64,000 nucleotides of DNA from Bacteriovoracaceae bacterium UBA6153 (GCA_002428265.1 DIUR01000003.1:116148-180147), one strand, 5' to 3'; counted from the first letter of the stretch, positions 1-8,978 are shown. The notes: generated by a model not told the origin, from the sequence alone. Numbers and translations are program-made.

Positions 1-1023
1 CGGAGCCTGTGAGTTCTTTAAGAGACTTTTGTAATTAAGGGTTCCATCTGGTTTTAACAGAATATAAGTCTTGAGATTATGAAGGGCCATTTCTTCTAAG
101 GTGAAGCTTGCAGGCAGAGTCGAGTAGTTAAGAGAGCGAAAGTCAGCTTTCGCTATACTGAGAACTTCAGATTGATCAGTGGACATTTTTAATAGAAGAT
201 CATCAATGCCAGCATCTCCCGCAATTTTAAAAGCTCCCTGCTTATAATTCAAATTTCCATTGAAATTTAGAAATCCTTTTTGAAGTTCTAGGTAAGTCGT
301 TTGCGATAAGTACGAGGTTAAAAAATCTAACGGAAAACCTTTGGCCACTAGATTAATATCAGCGCGAGGAGGTGTTAAGCCAAGTTTTCCACTGAGTTTG
401 AGGCTGCCTTGCTTGCCAAGATTGATAAACAAGCTCTCCAGTGCAGATTGTTCACCGATTTTAGTACTAACATTAGAGGCCTTAAGTCCAAGTGGACCGA
501 AAGGAAGATTAACGGGAGTGGGGTAGTTAAAATCCCTGAATTGAAAATAATCTTTATCTAGCGTGAGCTTTTCTAAAACTAGTGTCCAATTGGAAGATGT
601 CGCTTCTTCTTTTTTGTTTGGAGATGGTGGAATGTGCGAGGTCCAGTTATGTCTCTTGTTTTTGTAAAAACTAAAATAAATATGAGCGCCATTAAGCGTG
701 GCCTCTTTGAATGTTATTTTTTTAGTCAGCAAAGGGAAAATTTCGAGGTTCAACAATAAATGCTGAAACTTTAGACGGCTTTTATCCGCACTTTCTGGAT
801 TTGTGTCAGGAATATTGAGATTATCTATTGAGAGAACAAAGGTAAAAGGATTGAAATATATTTTTTCAACTTCTAACTTCTCTTTATAGTTTTCTATAAC
901 AAATTTTTCTAGCTGGCCTTCAATAATGAATGGAACCAGGAAAAACCCAAGAAGAGTGTAGAGGGCCAGAGCTGCAACAATAATATTGCGGGGAAGCTTA
1001 TAGATGAAAGAAAAATATTTCAT
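1..1023 (-). CDS. DUF748/AsmA-like envelope protein (N-terminal part, runs off window)
   Basis: The frame opens with ATG at 1023 and stays open for 341 codons to the left edge, so the C-terminus is missing. Residues about 11-34 form one hydrophobic N-terminal segment (a membrane anchor). It is followed by the segment YFNPFTFVLSIDNLNI, typical of the start of DUF748/AsmA-like proteins, and then by long beta-rich stretches of the 'LNLEIFPLLTKKITFKEATLNGAHI' kind seen in that group. AsmA-like proteins are inner-membrane-anchored periplasmic proteins, several of which are linked to lipid transport or outer-membrane assembly; that role here is inference. It is divergent from the dioxygenase-like gene at 1124. 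No clear Shine-Dalgarno sequence precedes the ATG. Confidence 0.7.
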   Translation of the reverse strand, partial: MKYFSFIYKLPRNIIVAALALYTLLGFFLVPFIIEGQLEKFVIENYKEKLEVEKIYFNPFTFVLSIDNLNIPDTNPESADKSRLKFQHLLLNLEIFPLLTKKITFKEATLNGAHIYFSFYKNKRHNWTSHIPPSPNKKEEATSSNWTLVLEKLTLDKDYFQFRDFNYPTPVNLPFGPLGLKASNVSTKIGEQSALESLFINLGKQGSLKLSGKLGLTPPRADINLVAKGFPLDFLTSYLSQTTYLELQKGFLNFNGNLNYKQGAFKIAGDAGIDDLLLKMSTDQSEVLSIAKADFRSLNYSTLPASFTLEEMALHNLKTYILLKPDGTLNYKSLLKNSQAP

Positions 1024-1123
1024 GAGAAAAGATATATCTTAAAAAAGAGTCATTTTTAATACTTTTTTGATAAAATGAATGTATTTATAATCAAATTTAG
1101 CTTTCCTATGGCCAGGATTACTT

Positions 1124-1501
1124 ATGAAGACCTACACCGTAAATTCGAAACTACTTCCCAATGGATTTCCCAGAGAGTTTGATGCTCATTTCTATTTTCC
1201 AATTGAAAAGATAGGTGAAGCGACTATTTTGCGCGATAAAATTAAAAAACACTTTGAAAATGTGATGTTTTTCATAGGGGATATAATTCCTGAACCTATA
1301 GGACCACATCCTTTGCCAATGTTTGAAGCCAATTTTCCCACAAAGCTATTTGCTGAAGTCGTGCTGTGGCTTATGAAAGAGCGAGGCGAGTTTTCAGTAC
1401 TAGTCCATCCTCTCAGTGGAGATGATTATTATGATCATACTCAAGGGGCAATGTGGTTAGGGGATTCTGTGGAGCTCGATTATTCAAGATTTAAGACATA
1501 A
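1124..1501 (+). CDS. DOPA 4,5-dioxygenase-like aromatic ring-cleavage protein
   Basis: A 125-residue protein, the usual size of the small DOPA-dioxygenase family (COG3805). Recognisable pieces are DAHFYF near residue 20, GPHPLPMFE near residues 61-69, and LVHPLSGDDYYDHTQGAMWLG near residues 92-112. The conserved histidines in these segments are the likely metal ligands of the family. Members cleave catechol-type rings such as DOPA, but many bacterial copies have no proven substrate. The ATG follows a good Shine-Dalgarno (AGGA, 7 bases upstream). It stands alone between a divergent gene and a convergent ETF operon and ends just before a two-way terminator. Confidence 0.8.
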   Translation: MKTYTVNSKLLPNGFPREFDAHFYFPIEKIGEATILRDKIKKHFENVMFFIGDIIPEPIGPHPLPMFEANFPTKLFAEVVLWLMKERGEFSVLVHPLSGDDYYDHTQGAMWLGDSVELDYSRFKT

Positions 1502-1510
1502 TAATGATCA

Positions 1511-1540
1511 AAAAAAAGGCTCCCGAAGGAGCCTTTTTTA
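1511..1540. terminator. bidirectional rho-independent terminator
   Basis: A GGCTCC/GGAGCC stem with a CGAA loop is flanked by an A-run on the left and a T-run on the right, so it can stop transcription in both directions. It lies between the convergent dioxygenase-like gene and etfA. The same stem core occurs in the terminator at 37175-37206. Confidence 0.9.
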
Positions 1541-2503
1541 TTACTTACCAAGTAGGTTTTTAAATTCTTGAGTCATGATAGGCACGATTGTGAATAAGTC
1601 ACCAACGATACCGTAGTCAGCTTTAGTGAAGATCGGAGCATCTGGATCAGTGTTGATTGCTACGATAACTTTTGATGTTCTCATACCAGCTAAATGCTGA
1701 ATAGCTCCTGAAATACCACAAGCGATATATAGAGATGGAGCAACTGTTTTACCTGTCTGTCCAACCTGCATAGCGTGTGGAGCAAATCCTGAGTCTACAG
1801 CAGCTCTTGAAGCACCAACAGTAGCACCAATAACGTTTGCCATGTCTTCAAGAACTTTGAAGTTAGCAGCGTCTTTCATCGCGCGCCCACCAGAGATAAT
1901 AATGTTAGCTTCAGTTAGGTCTAGTTTTTCAGAAGCACCTTTAACGATGTCTTTAATCATTGCTCTGATAGCTCCAGCATCAACAGCGTCGTCTTTTGCA
2001 GCAGCAGCACCAGCAGTTGGACTAGCATTTAATCCAAGAGCGTTTGGTCTAACTGTTACGAAGTGAGGCTTAGGTCCTGTAAGCTCAACTTTTGCGAAAC
2101 ACTTTCCAGCAAATAGTGGGCGTGTTCCAGCAAATTTATCGCCTTCCATAATGAAGTTTGTAACTTCTGATGCCATACCAGCATCAAACATTGTAGCAAC
2201 ACGTGGAAGAAGATCTTTACCTACTGAAGTTGCTCCAGCAAAAACGTAATCGTAAGATCCACCAGCGATGAATCCTTTAAGTGCGTTTGCGTATCCTTCA
2301 GGAGAATACTTATCAAGGTTTGATCCTTTTAGTGAGTGAACATTTGCAGCACCGTATTTTGCAAGATCTGCAATTGCTTCAGAAGGAATTGCACCGATAG
2401 CAGCTACGTCAACAGTGTGACCAGCTAGGCGACCTAAAATTTCTAATGTCACACCTTTAACGTGTGAGCCGTGAAGTTCTGTGAATACTAATATTTTAGC
2501 CAT
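1541..2503 (-). CDS. etfA: electron transfer flavoprotein, alpha subunit
   Basis: A 320-residue EtfA, normal length. The C-terminal FAD-binding half is clear: APSLYIACGISGAIQHLAGM near residues 252-271, followed by INTDPDAPIFTKADYGIVGDL, the classical ETF-alpha signature. It forms the FAD-carrying heterodimer with EtfB that takes electrons from acyl-CoA dehydrogenases and passes them to ETF-quinone oxidoreductase. It is last in the operon acyl-CoA dehydrogenase-etfB-etfA; 21 bases separate it from etfB, and a terminator follows at once. No ETF-quinone oxidoreductase gene is in the window. Confidence 0.96.
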   Translation of the reverse strand: MAKILVFTELHGSHVKGVTLEILGRLAGHTVDVAAIGAIPSEAIADLAKYGAANVHSLKGSNLDKYSPEGYANALKGFIAGGSYDYVFAGATSVGKDLLPRVATMFDAGMASEVTNFIMEGDKFAGTRPLFAGKCFAKVELTGPKPHFVTVRPNALGLNASPTAGAAAAKDDAVDAGAIRAMIKDIVKGASEKLDLTEANIIISGGRAMKDAANFKVLEDMANVIGATVGASRAAVDSGFAPHAMQVGQTGKTVAPSLYIACGISGAIQHLAGMRTSKVIVAINTDPDAPIFTKADYGIVGDLFTIVPIMTQEFKNLLGK

Positions 2504-2524
2504 AAAAAATTCCTTAAAATAAAA

Positions 2525-3313
2525 TTAAATAACTTTTGCTTCTGTTCTTAAGAGGCCCACAACTTCTTTTACTACCGCTGCTTGTTTAGCTGCATCTGTT
2601 GCATCGAATTTTTTTCCAGCTGGTTTCTCAGGAGGTAGTTGGAAGTTAGAATATTTAACTCTCTTATCATCGTCGCTAACACCAACGTCAGTTAGAGATA
2701 ATGTTGTTAGAGGTTTTTTCTTAGCTTTCATGATACCTGGAAGTGAAGCGTATCTTGGAGTGTTGATTCCTTTGTTACAAGCAATCATGGCCGGAAGTTT
2801 AACACCGTAAACTTCAAGTGTTCCACCTTCAACTTCGCGCTTAACCGTAATGTCAGTCGCTGATCCCTCATATCCAACAACAACAGATACTGATGGAATG
2901 TTCATCATAGTAGCTAGGATTTGTGGAACTTGAAGACAGTCGTCATCAATAGCTTGTTTACCAGTTAATAGAAGGTCTGGAGTTTTCCCTGATTTTTCAA
3001 TCGCACCCTTAAGAGCTTTTGCGATCATGTATGAATCAAGATTATCTGGTGCTTCAACTAGGAAAGCATCGTCAGCTCCCATCGCCATAGCTGTTCTTAG
3101 TGCTTCTGTGTCTTTTGATGATCCAACTCGTACAACTGTAACAGTTGATCCAGCATTAGCTGCTTGAACAAGAAGAGCTTGCTCAACTGCAAATTCATCA
3201 TAAGGGTTCATGATCCATTTTATTGAACTTGTTTCAATAAAAGATCCATCTGCTGTAGGGATAATTTTAGTTTCCGTGTCGGGTACTTGTTTTACACAAA
3301 CGTAAATATTCAT
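2525..3313 (-). CDS. etfB: electron transfer flavoprotein, beta subunit
   Basis: A 262-residue EtfB, normal length. It starts MNIYVCVKQVPDTETKI, the conserved family N-terminus, and contains WIMNPYDEFAVEQAL near residues 33-47 and LLTGKQAIDDDCLQVPQILA near residues 115-134, the nucleotide-binding part. It binds AMP in the ETF heterodimer. The gene begins 3 bases after the acyl-CoA dehydrogenase stop codon and precedes etfA, so the three are surely co-transcribed, and the ETF is probably the direct acceptor for the neighbouring dehydrogenase. Confidence 0.96.
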   Translation of the reverse strand: MNIYVCVKQVPDTETKIIPTADGSFIETSSIKWIMNPYDEFAVEQALLVQAANAGSTVTVVRVGSSKDTEALRTAMAMGADDAFLVEAPDNLDSYMIAKALKGAIEKSGKTPDLLLTGKQAIDDDCLQVPQILATMMNIPSVSVVVGYEGSATDITVKREVEGGTLEVYGVKLPAMIACNKGINTPRYASLPGIMKAKKKPLTTLSLTDVGVSDDDKRVKYSNFQLPPEKPAGKKFDATDAAKQAAVVKEVVGLLRTEAKVI

Positions 3314-3316
3314 CTA

Positions 3317-4459
3317 TTAGCTCCTTGAAAATATTTCTTTAGCAATAACTAGTCTTTGAATTTGAGAAGTGCCTTCGTAAAGTTGAATCAGCTTCGCGTC
3401 CCTCATGATTTTCTCAACGGGATACTCTTTGCTGTAACCATAACCGCCATAAATTTGTACCGCATCTGTCGCTATTTGCATACACGAATCGGCCGCAAAG
3501 GCCTTCGAGTAAGAGGCAAGCTGAGTGTTAGGCTGGCCGTTATCAAGAAGCCATGCAGCCTTATGAACCAGTAGTCTCGATGCTTCAATTTTCATTGCCA
3601 TTTCGGCCACCATAAATTGAATCGCTTGATGCTGAGAAATTGGAACATTGAATTGAACGCGCTCTTTAGCATATTTTACAGAATGGTCGTAAGCACATTG
3701 CGCTCCACCAACTGCACTCGCGGCAACCATAGGACGAGAATGATCGAGAGTTTTCATCGCGATCTTCCAGCCTTGATTTAATCCACCCAATATATTTTTT
3801 TTAGGAACTCTTACGTTGTTAAAAGTGATGGCCCTTGTATCTGAACAACGGTGTCCCATCTTGTCTTCTTTTTTTCCAACTTCAATTCCAGGAGTTCCTT
3901 TTTCAATCACAACAGCAGTAATGCCTTTATGCTTAAGTGCTGGATCTGTTGTTCCGTATAAAACAAACAAATCAGCATATCCCGCATTGGTGATCCACAT
4001 CTTGTTTCCATTAATGACAACATCATCACCATCTTCTTTGATGGTGGTTTTTAATCCGCCGGCATCAGATCCATTTCCTGGCTCTGTTAAACAGAATGCT
4101 GCAATTTTATAACTTTCAGTAAATGGAGTAAGAAATCTTTTTTTCTGTTCATCATTTCCACCAATGACAATTGGAAGAAGAGCGAGATCATTTGCCATGA
4201 TGGCCGTATTCATTCCCATGCATCCATAAGCGAGAGCTTCTGTAATGATCATTGAATCAACCGCAGTAAAGCCGTTACCGCCAAACTCAGTTGGAATACA
4301 AGTGTTAACTAATCCAAGTTCCCACGCTTTTTTTAGAATATCCATAGGCATCTGTGCGAGCTCATCGAACTCTTGTGCTTTTGGCATCATCTCATTTTTA
4401 GCAAATTTCATCGCGAGATCTTTAATCTCGAGTTGATCGGGAGTTAATCCAAAATCCAT
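3317..4459 (-). CDS. acyl-CoA dehydrogenase
   Basis: A 380-residue acyl-CoA dehydrogenase. It oxidises an acyl-CoA to the trans-2-enoyl-CoA with FAD and hands electrons to ETF. Visible signatures are AAFCLTEPGNGSDAGGL (residues about 120-136, FAD/substrate binding) and QIYGGYGYSKEYPVEKIMRDAK near the C-terminus, followed by YEGTSQIQ, whose glutamate is the catalytic base position of short- and medium-chain enzymes. The family match is firm. The chain length or branched-chain preference cannot be read from the sequence, though the nearby IcmF route makes a short or branched substrate plausible. It is first in an operon with etfB and etfA. Confidence 0.95.
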   Translation of the reverse strand: MDFGLTPDQLEIKDLAMKFAKNEMMPKAQEFDELAQMPMDILKKAWELGLVNTCIPTEFGGNGFTAVDSMIITEALAYGCMGMNTAIMANDLALLPIVIGGNDEQKKRFLTPFTESYKIAAFCLTEPGNGSDAGGLKTTIKEDGDDVVINGNKMWITNAGYADLFVLYGTTDPALKHKGITAVVIEKGTPGIEVGKKEDKMGHRCSDTRAITFNNVRVPKKNILGGLNQGWKIAMKTLDHSRPMVAASAVGGAQCAYDHSVKYAKERVQFNVPISQHQAIQFMVAEMAMKIEASRLLVHKAAWLLDNGQPNTQLASYSKAFAADSCMQIATDAVQIYGGYGYSKEYPVEKIMRDAKLIQLYEGTSQIQRLVIAKEIFSRS

Positions 4460-4530
4460 AGATTTTCCTTGTGTGATCGAGAGAGTATTTGATCAACATA
4501 ATTTTACGTTGTGAATGGGATTGCGGTCAA

Positions 4531-4992
4531 TCAGGAAATAGGAGAACAGCTGTTGTCGAAAGAAAATTTAAAGTTAAACGCATGTTTTAAAGTTTTAAAA
4601 CCAGGTAACTCAGATAAAGGCAGCACAACAAAACTTCTCTCAAAGAGTCTAGGGTGAGGCAGCGTAAGTTTTTCAGTGTTCATAACGCTTTCTCCCCAAA
4701 AAAGGATATCTAAATCGATAATTCGAGGGCCTTTAGGAACTGTCCTATTTCTTCCAAGTGTAAGTTCCGTCTCTAAAAGAAAATCCATAACGGCAACAGG
4801 TGTTAAAGAAGGAATTTCAAATTCTAAAACCTGGTTATAAAAATCTGGTTGGTTGAGATAATCAACTGCGGGGCTTTCATACACCCTGCTTGCCGCAATG
4901 AAGGTGAGATGTCTTGAGAGAATATCTTTTGCTTCATTTAAATGCATTAAACGATCGCCGAGATTAGATCCTGTTGCAATAAACAGTGACAT
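4531..4992 (-). CDS. folK: 2-amino-4-hydroxy-6-hydroxymethyldihydropteridine pyrophosphokinase
   Basis: A 153-residue HPPK, which pyrophosphorylates the pterin alcohol with ATP in folate synthesis. The family landmarks are present: IATGSNLGDR at the N-terminus, YESPAVDYLNQPDFYNQV near residues 43-60, and the signature GPRIIDLDILFWG near residues 107-119 with the Asp pair that binds magnesium, then LPHPRLFERSFVVLPL. It sits 2 bases downstream of a small lipoprotein gene and is probably co-transcribed with it. The C-terminal 20 residues are less conserved. Confidence 0.95.
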   Translation of the reverse strand: MSLFIATGSNLGDRLMHLNEAKDILSRHLTFIAASRVYESPAVDYLNQPDFYNQVLEFEIPSLTPVAVMDFLLETELTLGRNRTVPKGPRIIDLDILFWGESVMNTEKLTLPHPRLFERSFVVLPLSELPGFKTLKHAFNFKFSFDNSCSPIS

Positions 4993-4994
4993 AA

Positions 4995-5219
4995 TTAAGG
5001 AGCTGGTAGAGGAGAAATTGTTTTAGTTTGATCAGTTGTGCTTTGAATTGGTTCATCGTTTTTGATTCTTTCCAATTCTTCAGGCGTCGGTGTAGTTCCC
5101 GTATAGCTTTGAACGTAAGAGTCTACCATTGTCTCTGGGTATTTTGCAGGTGGGGCCTTAACTCCACAACCGAAAATAAAAGATAGTAACGATACAAGAA
5201 TAAGATTTTTAAAATTCAA
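4995..5219 (-). CDS. small outer-membrane lipoprotein, LptM-like
   Basis: A short lipoprotein. With the TTG at 5219 as start it has 74 residues and opens with a textbook lipoprotein signal (NFKNLILVSLLSFIFGC, lipobox FIFGC). A TTG at 5252 is also possible but would put an acidic, non-signal stretch in front, so 5219 is preferred; neither has a strong Shine-Dalgarno. The mature start CGVKAPPAKYPE resembles the CGxKGPL/YxP start of LptM (YifL) proteins, which assist LPS transport assembly; that link is tentative. The TTG at 5219 overlaps the 3' end of the upstream gene, suggesting translational coupling, and folK follows 2 bases later. Confidence 0.65.
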   Translation of the reverse strand: MNFKNLILVSLLSFIFGCGVKAPPAKYPETMVDSYVQSYTGTTPTPEELERIKNDEPIQSTTDQTKTISPLPAP

Positions 5220-6231
5220 GAGTAAGCCCGCCGCTGATGATGTCACTTCCAAGGTCAGCTCTTATGAACCACCCAGGTACTATTCTTTTTAAAACAGTGA
5301 CACCGAAAATGACAGTGCTTTTTTTCAAATCATCAACCAGTGCGATCTCTTCTTGAAGTTCCGCATCTGTTTTAGGGTTAACAGTATCTTGAACACCTGC
5401 ACCAGGAGAGTCTACAGAAATCACCTGATAACCAACGTAAGGCATAATGTAACTATAGAAGGGAGCATTAACCGTATACTTTAATTTACCAGTGAAATTC
5501 ACCATACGTGCATCAATACCAGTGCTTGGGTAATCGGTAACGGTATTAGTTCCAATTCCTACTTCACCCCAGATATTATCTGCTAATTGATATCCCCATG
5601 ATCCATTGATGTGGGTGTAGCGTTTAGAGCTTCCATCAACATCTTTTCCACCAATCATACCAACGCCGGCAGAAAGCAAGTTATCCGTTTTGATTAAACG
5701 ATTTGATGTTTCTTCAAGTGAAAGGTCATCATCGTTAAGTGTTGTTGAATTAAAAAGATCGTCTTCGTCTTGAACTTTTGTAGTAACTTTTGCAGCTTCT
5801 TCAGTCTCTTGTGTTGTTTTTGTGACGGTATAATAACTGTCATCACCTTTTAAAACTAAAACTTCTTTTCCAACTGCAAGCTGCTTCCAAAGATTAACAT
5901 TATAAATTTTTACAATCTTAATTCCTGAGAGTTGCTCATCATTAGTTTTTGCAACGAGAGCACGACAGACAAGTTTATTTCCTAATAGTAGAGAAATAAA
6001 GTCACCTTTTGAGAAGCTTTTGTTCTCGTTGGTTAAAATAAAAATTTTTCTTGAGGGTGCAATAACTTTTATTGTTTCTGAAACTAAATTGGGAGCATTT
6101 TCAGTACTACCAGTTTCCATGCGGTCTTCTTCTTCAATGTCATCAAGGACATTTTGTGCGTAGACAGTTGGAATCAGAAGGCTCCAAAGTATACAAAAAA
6201 AGACAGGTATTTTAGTTAGTCTTAAAAACAT
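5209..6231 (-). CDS. secreted protein with predicted outer-membrane beta-barrel C-terminus
   Basis: From the ATG at 6231 the protein has 340 residues with a clear Sec signal (FLRLTKIPVFFCILWSLLIP, cleavage near TVYAQ). A TTG at 6264 would add 11 residues before the signal and is less likely. Residues about 45-135 look like a small beta domain. An acidic linker follows (DEDDLFNSTTLNDDDLSLEE), and from about residue 180 to the end alternating strands such as INGSWGYQLADNIWGEVGIG and YIMPYVGYQVISV end in a terminal phenylalanine, as in BAM-assembled barrels. No named family was recognised. It is first in a likely operon with the small lipoprotein and folK. Confidence 0.6.
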   Translation of the reverse strand: MFLRLTKIPVFFCILWSLLIPTVYAQNVLDDIEEEDRMETGSTENAPNLVSETIKVIAPSRKIFILTNENKSFSKGDFISLLLGNKLVCRALVAKTNDEQLSGIKIVKIYNVNLWKQLAVGKEVLVLKGDDSYYTVTKTTQETEEAAKVTTKVQDEDDLFNSTTLNDDDLSLEETSNRLIKTDNLLSAGVGMIGGKDVDGSSKRYTHINGSWGYQLADNIWGEVGIGTNTVTDYPSTGIDARMVNFTGKLKYTVNAPFYSYIMPYVGYQVISVDSPGAGVQDTVNPKTDAELQEEIALVDDLKKSTVIFGVTVLKRIVPGWFIRADLGSDIISGGLTLEF

Positions 6232-6353
6232 AATTAATTCTAGAATTTCGTAGAGATTTTGCAACCTAAAAGAATAGCCGAGCAGATAGTGCCTTTTGAT
6301 TAGCTAAACTTATCGTTGATCTTTCCGATAAGGATAAAAACGAGAGGTATTCT

Positions 6354-7091
6354 ATGAAGATAGTTACATTATTGGCCCTAGTCCTTACCCTAAATGCGTG
6401 CAGCTTTTCTGACTCTAATAAAGAGCAGGTTGCAGTCAATCACGATGACTTAGAATTTGCAGTTGATACACTGGCAGATCAGCCAAGTGAAGATATTAGT
6501 GTTGAAGCTCAAAAAGTGACATCAGTAGATACGTACATCACAGATGATTACCAAGCACCACCTGCTATCGAAGAGACGGCCATGGTTGCACCAGAAGAAC
6601 CGAAGTTTGGTGATTTCAAAAAACCTGAAGATAAAGTGGAAGCTTTCTTAGCTCACAATGACACTCAGGAAGCTCCGGCCAAAATTAATATTGAAGAAAG
6701 AATGCCTTCTCAATCTTATGGTCCTATGGAGACATATAGAGTGCAAAAAGGCGATACGATGATGATGATTGCTTTCAAAATTTATGGTGATTACCGTAAG
6801 TGGAAAGACATCAAAGAATGGAATAAAGATGTGAAGAAGGTCGGCGAAGGTGTTGATCTAAAATACTATGTTCCAGATCAAAAATTTGGTTGGATGCCTA
6901 ACGGAACACCGTACATGGTTAAAACTGGTGACACACTTCAAATAATCTCTATGGATAAATATGGGACAACGAGAAAGTGGAAATCAATTTACGATAATAA
7001 CCGTCCACTTATCAGAAATCCGAATTTAATCTTTGCTGGATTCACAATTTACTATCAACCAACACGCGACCTTGCTTCTGAGCCAAAATAA
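6354..7091 (+). CDS. lipoprotein with two LysM domains
   Basis: A 245-residue lipoprotein: signal peptide and lipobox TLNAC (Cys16), then a low-complexity acidic linker to about residue 120. Two LysM-type modules follow, ETYRVQKGDTMMMIAFKIYGD (from about 127) and PYMVKTGDTLQIISMDKYG (from about 187). LysM binds the N-acetylglucosamine backbone of peptidoglycan, so the protein probably ties the outer membrane to the wall or positions wall enzymes. No catalytic domain is visible. A Shine-Dalgarno GAGAGG precedes the ATG. A rho-independent terminator follows the stop, so it is probably a single-gene unit. Confidence 0.85.
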   Translation: MKIVTLLALVLTLNACSFSDSNKEQVAVNHDDLEFAVDTLADQPSEDISVEAQKVTSVDTYITDDYQAPPAIEETAMVAPEEPKFGDFKKPEDKVEAFLAHNDTQEAPAKINIEERMPSQSYGPMETYRVQKGDTMMMIAFKIYGDYRKWKDIKEWNKDVKKVGEGVDLKYYVPDQKFGWMPNGTPYMVKTGDTLQIISMDKYGTTRKWKSIYDNNRPLIRNPNLIFAGFTIYYQPTRDLASEPK

Positions 7092-7128
7092 ACTATAATT
7101 AAAAGCGACTATATGGTCCTTTAATGCC

Positions 7129-7154
7129 GGCCCTTATTTATAAGGGCCTTTTTT
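7129..7154 (+). terminator. rho-independent terminator after LysM lipoprotein
   Basis: A perfect 8-bp stem GGCCCTTA/TAAGGGCC with a TTTA loop is followed by six Ts. It separates the LysM lipoprotein from the next gene, whose ATG lies only 8 bases beyond the T-run, so that gene needs either its own promoter or read-through. Confidence 0.9.
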
Positions 7155-7161
7155 ATTTTAT

Positions 7162-7947
7162 ATGAACAAATTTCTCAAGGTCTCTTTTTTACTAATTCTA
7201 ATGACCGCGATTATTTCGTGCGGATCTGACACAAAAAAAATTACTATTGATGCAAGTAACTTAGGTACTCTTCAAACCAAAGACTATATTGATCATTTGG
7301 CTTCAGCTTCAAAAGATTATCTGGCCTATGAAGAAACCAAAACGATTAAATTAAGGCCCGGGACCATTGAGTTTTTAGAAAATGTTTATGAAAGACTTGT
7401 TTCAAATAATCAGCTCATTCTCAATATTGTAGAAAAGCCTAGCTTTTATGTCATTCAACACAAATCACCTTTTCTTTTTTCTCTTCCACGTTCTCAATTC
7501 TTCTTTTCTTCTGCACTCATTGAAAAGTATCTAAAGAGTGAAGAGCTCTTCGTTGCTGCTTTTGCCGCTGAGGTAGTGAGAAGCCAGCGCTTTATCTATG
7601 AAAAGAGAATTATGATTCCTTTGGGTTTTTACAATACCGAAAAAATGATTGCCCTTACCAGGCTCAAGTTTGCGACTAAAGCACAAGTGAATGAATGGAC
7701 TTATTTCGTTTTAAAGAGAGCAGGCTATGACTCTTCTGCTTATCTGAACTGGATCCAGGTACAAAACAGAAACACTCTTGATTTCGCACTTTTTCTTGGA
7801 GATTCGCTAGGAATTTCAAAAGAAGAGCATCTTTTCAAAAATTTTATGACCAAACAAGGTGTCTTGGGTGTTGAGAAAAAATTCAATGAAGCCAATTCAT
7901 CAAAAGATTTTTATAAACTATTAAACAATATCGTGAGCAGAAAATGA
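7162..7947 (+). CDS. degenerate M48-like peptidase lipoprotein (pseudo-peptidase)
   Basis: A 261-residue lipoprotein (lipobox AIISC, Cys20). The central part follows the plan of periplasmic M48 metallopeptidases: FYVIQHKSPFLFSLPRSQF, then FFSSALIEKYLKSEELFVAA, where the family has the exposed-surface and ELaxVlaHExxH helix. Here that motif reads A136-E137-V-V-R140, so both zinc-binding histidines are lost. Further on, VLKRAGYDSSAYLNWIQ matches the 'aGYdp.a' segment of M48 enzymes. I therefore read it as a catalytically dead M48 relative; the family assignment is by eye and less than certain. It overlaps amgK by 4 bases (ATGA), implying co-translation with the muropeptide recycling pair. Confidence 0.6.
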   Translation: MNKFLKVSFLLILMTAIISCGSDTKKITIDASNLGTLQTKDYIDHLASASKDYLAYEETKTIKLRPGTIEFLENVYERLVSNNQLILNIVEKPSFYVIQHKSPFLFSLPRSQFFFSSALIEKYLKSEELFVAAFAAEVVRSQRFIYEKRIMIPLGFYNTEKMIALTRLKFATKAQVNEWTYFVLKRAGYDSSAYLNWIQVQNRNTLDFALFLGDSLGISKEEHLFKNFMTKQGVLGVEKKFNEANSSKDFYKLLNNIVSRK

Positions 7948-8978
7948 AACCAGAACAATCAGAGCGCATTCTTGTAGAAGAGCTTTTCAAAAAAACTATC
8001 AACAAAGATCTTCTTAATGATGAGGTGATTGAAAATGTTGAGAAACTAACTGGGGATGCTTCTACTAGAAAGTATTACAGAATCTGGACAGCTAAAAAAT
8101 CCTATGTCGTTTGCCTCGATAATCCAGTGACTGAAGCGCAAGAAGAGCCAACGTTTTTGAAACTTCAGCGCGTTTTACACGCCGAAAAAGTTCGTGTTCC
8201 GCTTATCCACGACAAGGAATTAGCTACTGGCTATATTTTAGAAGAAGACTTAGGTGATGTGACTTTCTTAAAAGACATCAGTCAGGTCACGGGCCTTGCG
8301 GGCGAATATGATTTTTATATCAAGGCCATCGATCTTATGGCACAGATTCATAATATTGATGTAGCAAAATATAAAGGGGAGAGTTTTACAAAACTCGCTT
8401 TTGATACTGAAAAGCTCTATGCCGAAATGGAGTTCACAAAAAAATATTTCTTAAAAGCATACCTGTCTCTTGATGTTGAATCAGAAGATGTAAAAAAGTT
8501 ATATAAAAAATTATTTTCTATGTGTGAAGGACTCTCTCGTGAGCCTCGCGCATTAGTTCATAGAGATTACCACTCTAGAAATTTAATGATCAAAGATGGT
8601 GAGCAGATCGTTATCGATTTCCAGGATGCTCGCATGGGTACACCGCTCTATGATTTAGTTTCTCTTCTTGAAGACTGTTATTACCAAATCAATGACGAGA
8701 ACAAAAAACGCTTAATTGAGTATTACTATAATACTTATTTTAAGAAGTTTGATTCTACAAAAAGCTTTGAACAATTTAAGGCCGTCTATGACATGATGGC
8801 GATTCAAAGAGTGTTTAAAGCGATTGGAAGTTTTGCTTATATTTACGCAGACAGAAAAGACCTTCGTTATATTAAATATATCGGATACGCTTTTGAAAAA
8901 GTTAGAAGTCTTATGCTTGTGCATGAGCATTTCGCAGAAGAGCGAAAAATTCTTTCGAGTTTATATTATGCAAATTGA
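7944..8978 (+). CDS. amgK: N-acetylmuramate/N-acetylglucosamine 1-kinase (AmgK-like)
   Basis: A 344-residue member of the aminoglycoside-phosphotransferase fold. It opens with the AmgK-like phosphate-loop region LTGDASTRKYYRIW (about residues 36-49) and carries the catalytic loop LVHRDYHSRNLMI (about residues 209-221) and metal-binding VIDFQDARMGTPLYDLVSLLED. AmgK phosphorylates the anomeric carbon of N-acetylmuramate released from muropeptides. The next gene is a MurU-type nucleotidyltransferase, the usual partner, which makes this assignment firm beyond the general APH family. It overlaps the upstream lipoprotein by 4 bases and murU by 11 bases. Confidence 0.82.
   Translation: MKPEQSERILVEELFKKTINKDLLNDEVIENVEKLTGDASTRKYYRIWTAKKSYVVCLDNPVTEAQEEPTFLKLQRVLHAEKVRVPLIHDKELATGYILEEDLGDVTFLKDISQVTGLAGEYDFYIKAIDLMAQIHNIDVAKYKGESFTKLAFDTEKLYAEMEFTKKYFLKAYLSLDVESEDVKKLYKKLFSMCEGLSREPRALVHRDYHSRNLMIKDGEQIVIDFQDARMGTPLYDLVSLLEDCYYQINDENKKRLIEYYYNTYFKKFDSTKSFEQFKAVYDMMAIQRVFKAIGSFAYIYADRKDLRYIKYIGYAFEKVRSLMLVHEHFAEERKILSSLYYAN

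Noticed and set aside
6309..6332. Stem CTTATCG/CGATAAG between divergent genes
   Set aside because: Seven base pairs with a 10-base loop and no T-run are expected by chance in such sequence.
8824..8967. N-terminal extension of murU into amgK
   Set aside because: The extension is out of frame within amgK and the nucleotidyltransferase fold begins right at the ATG at 8968.
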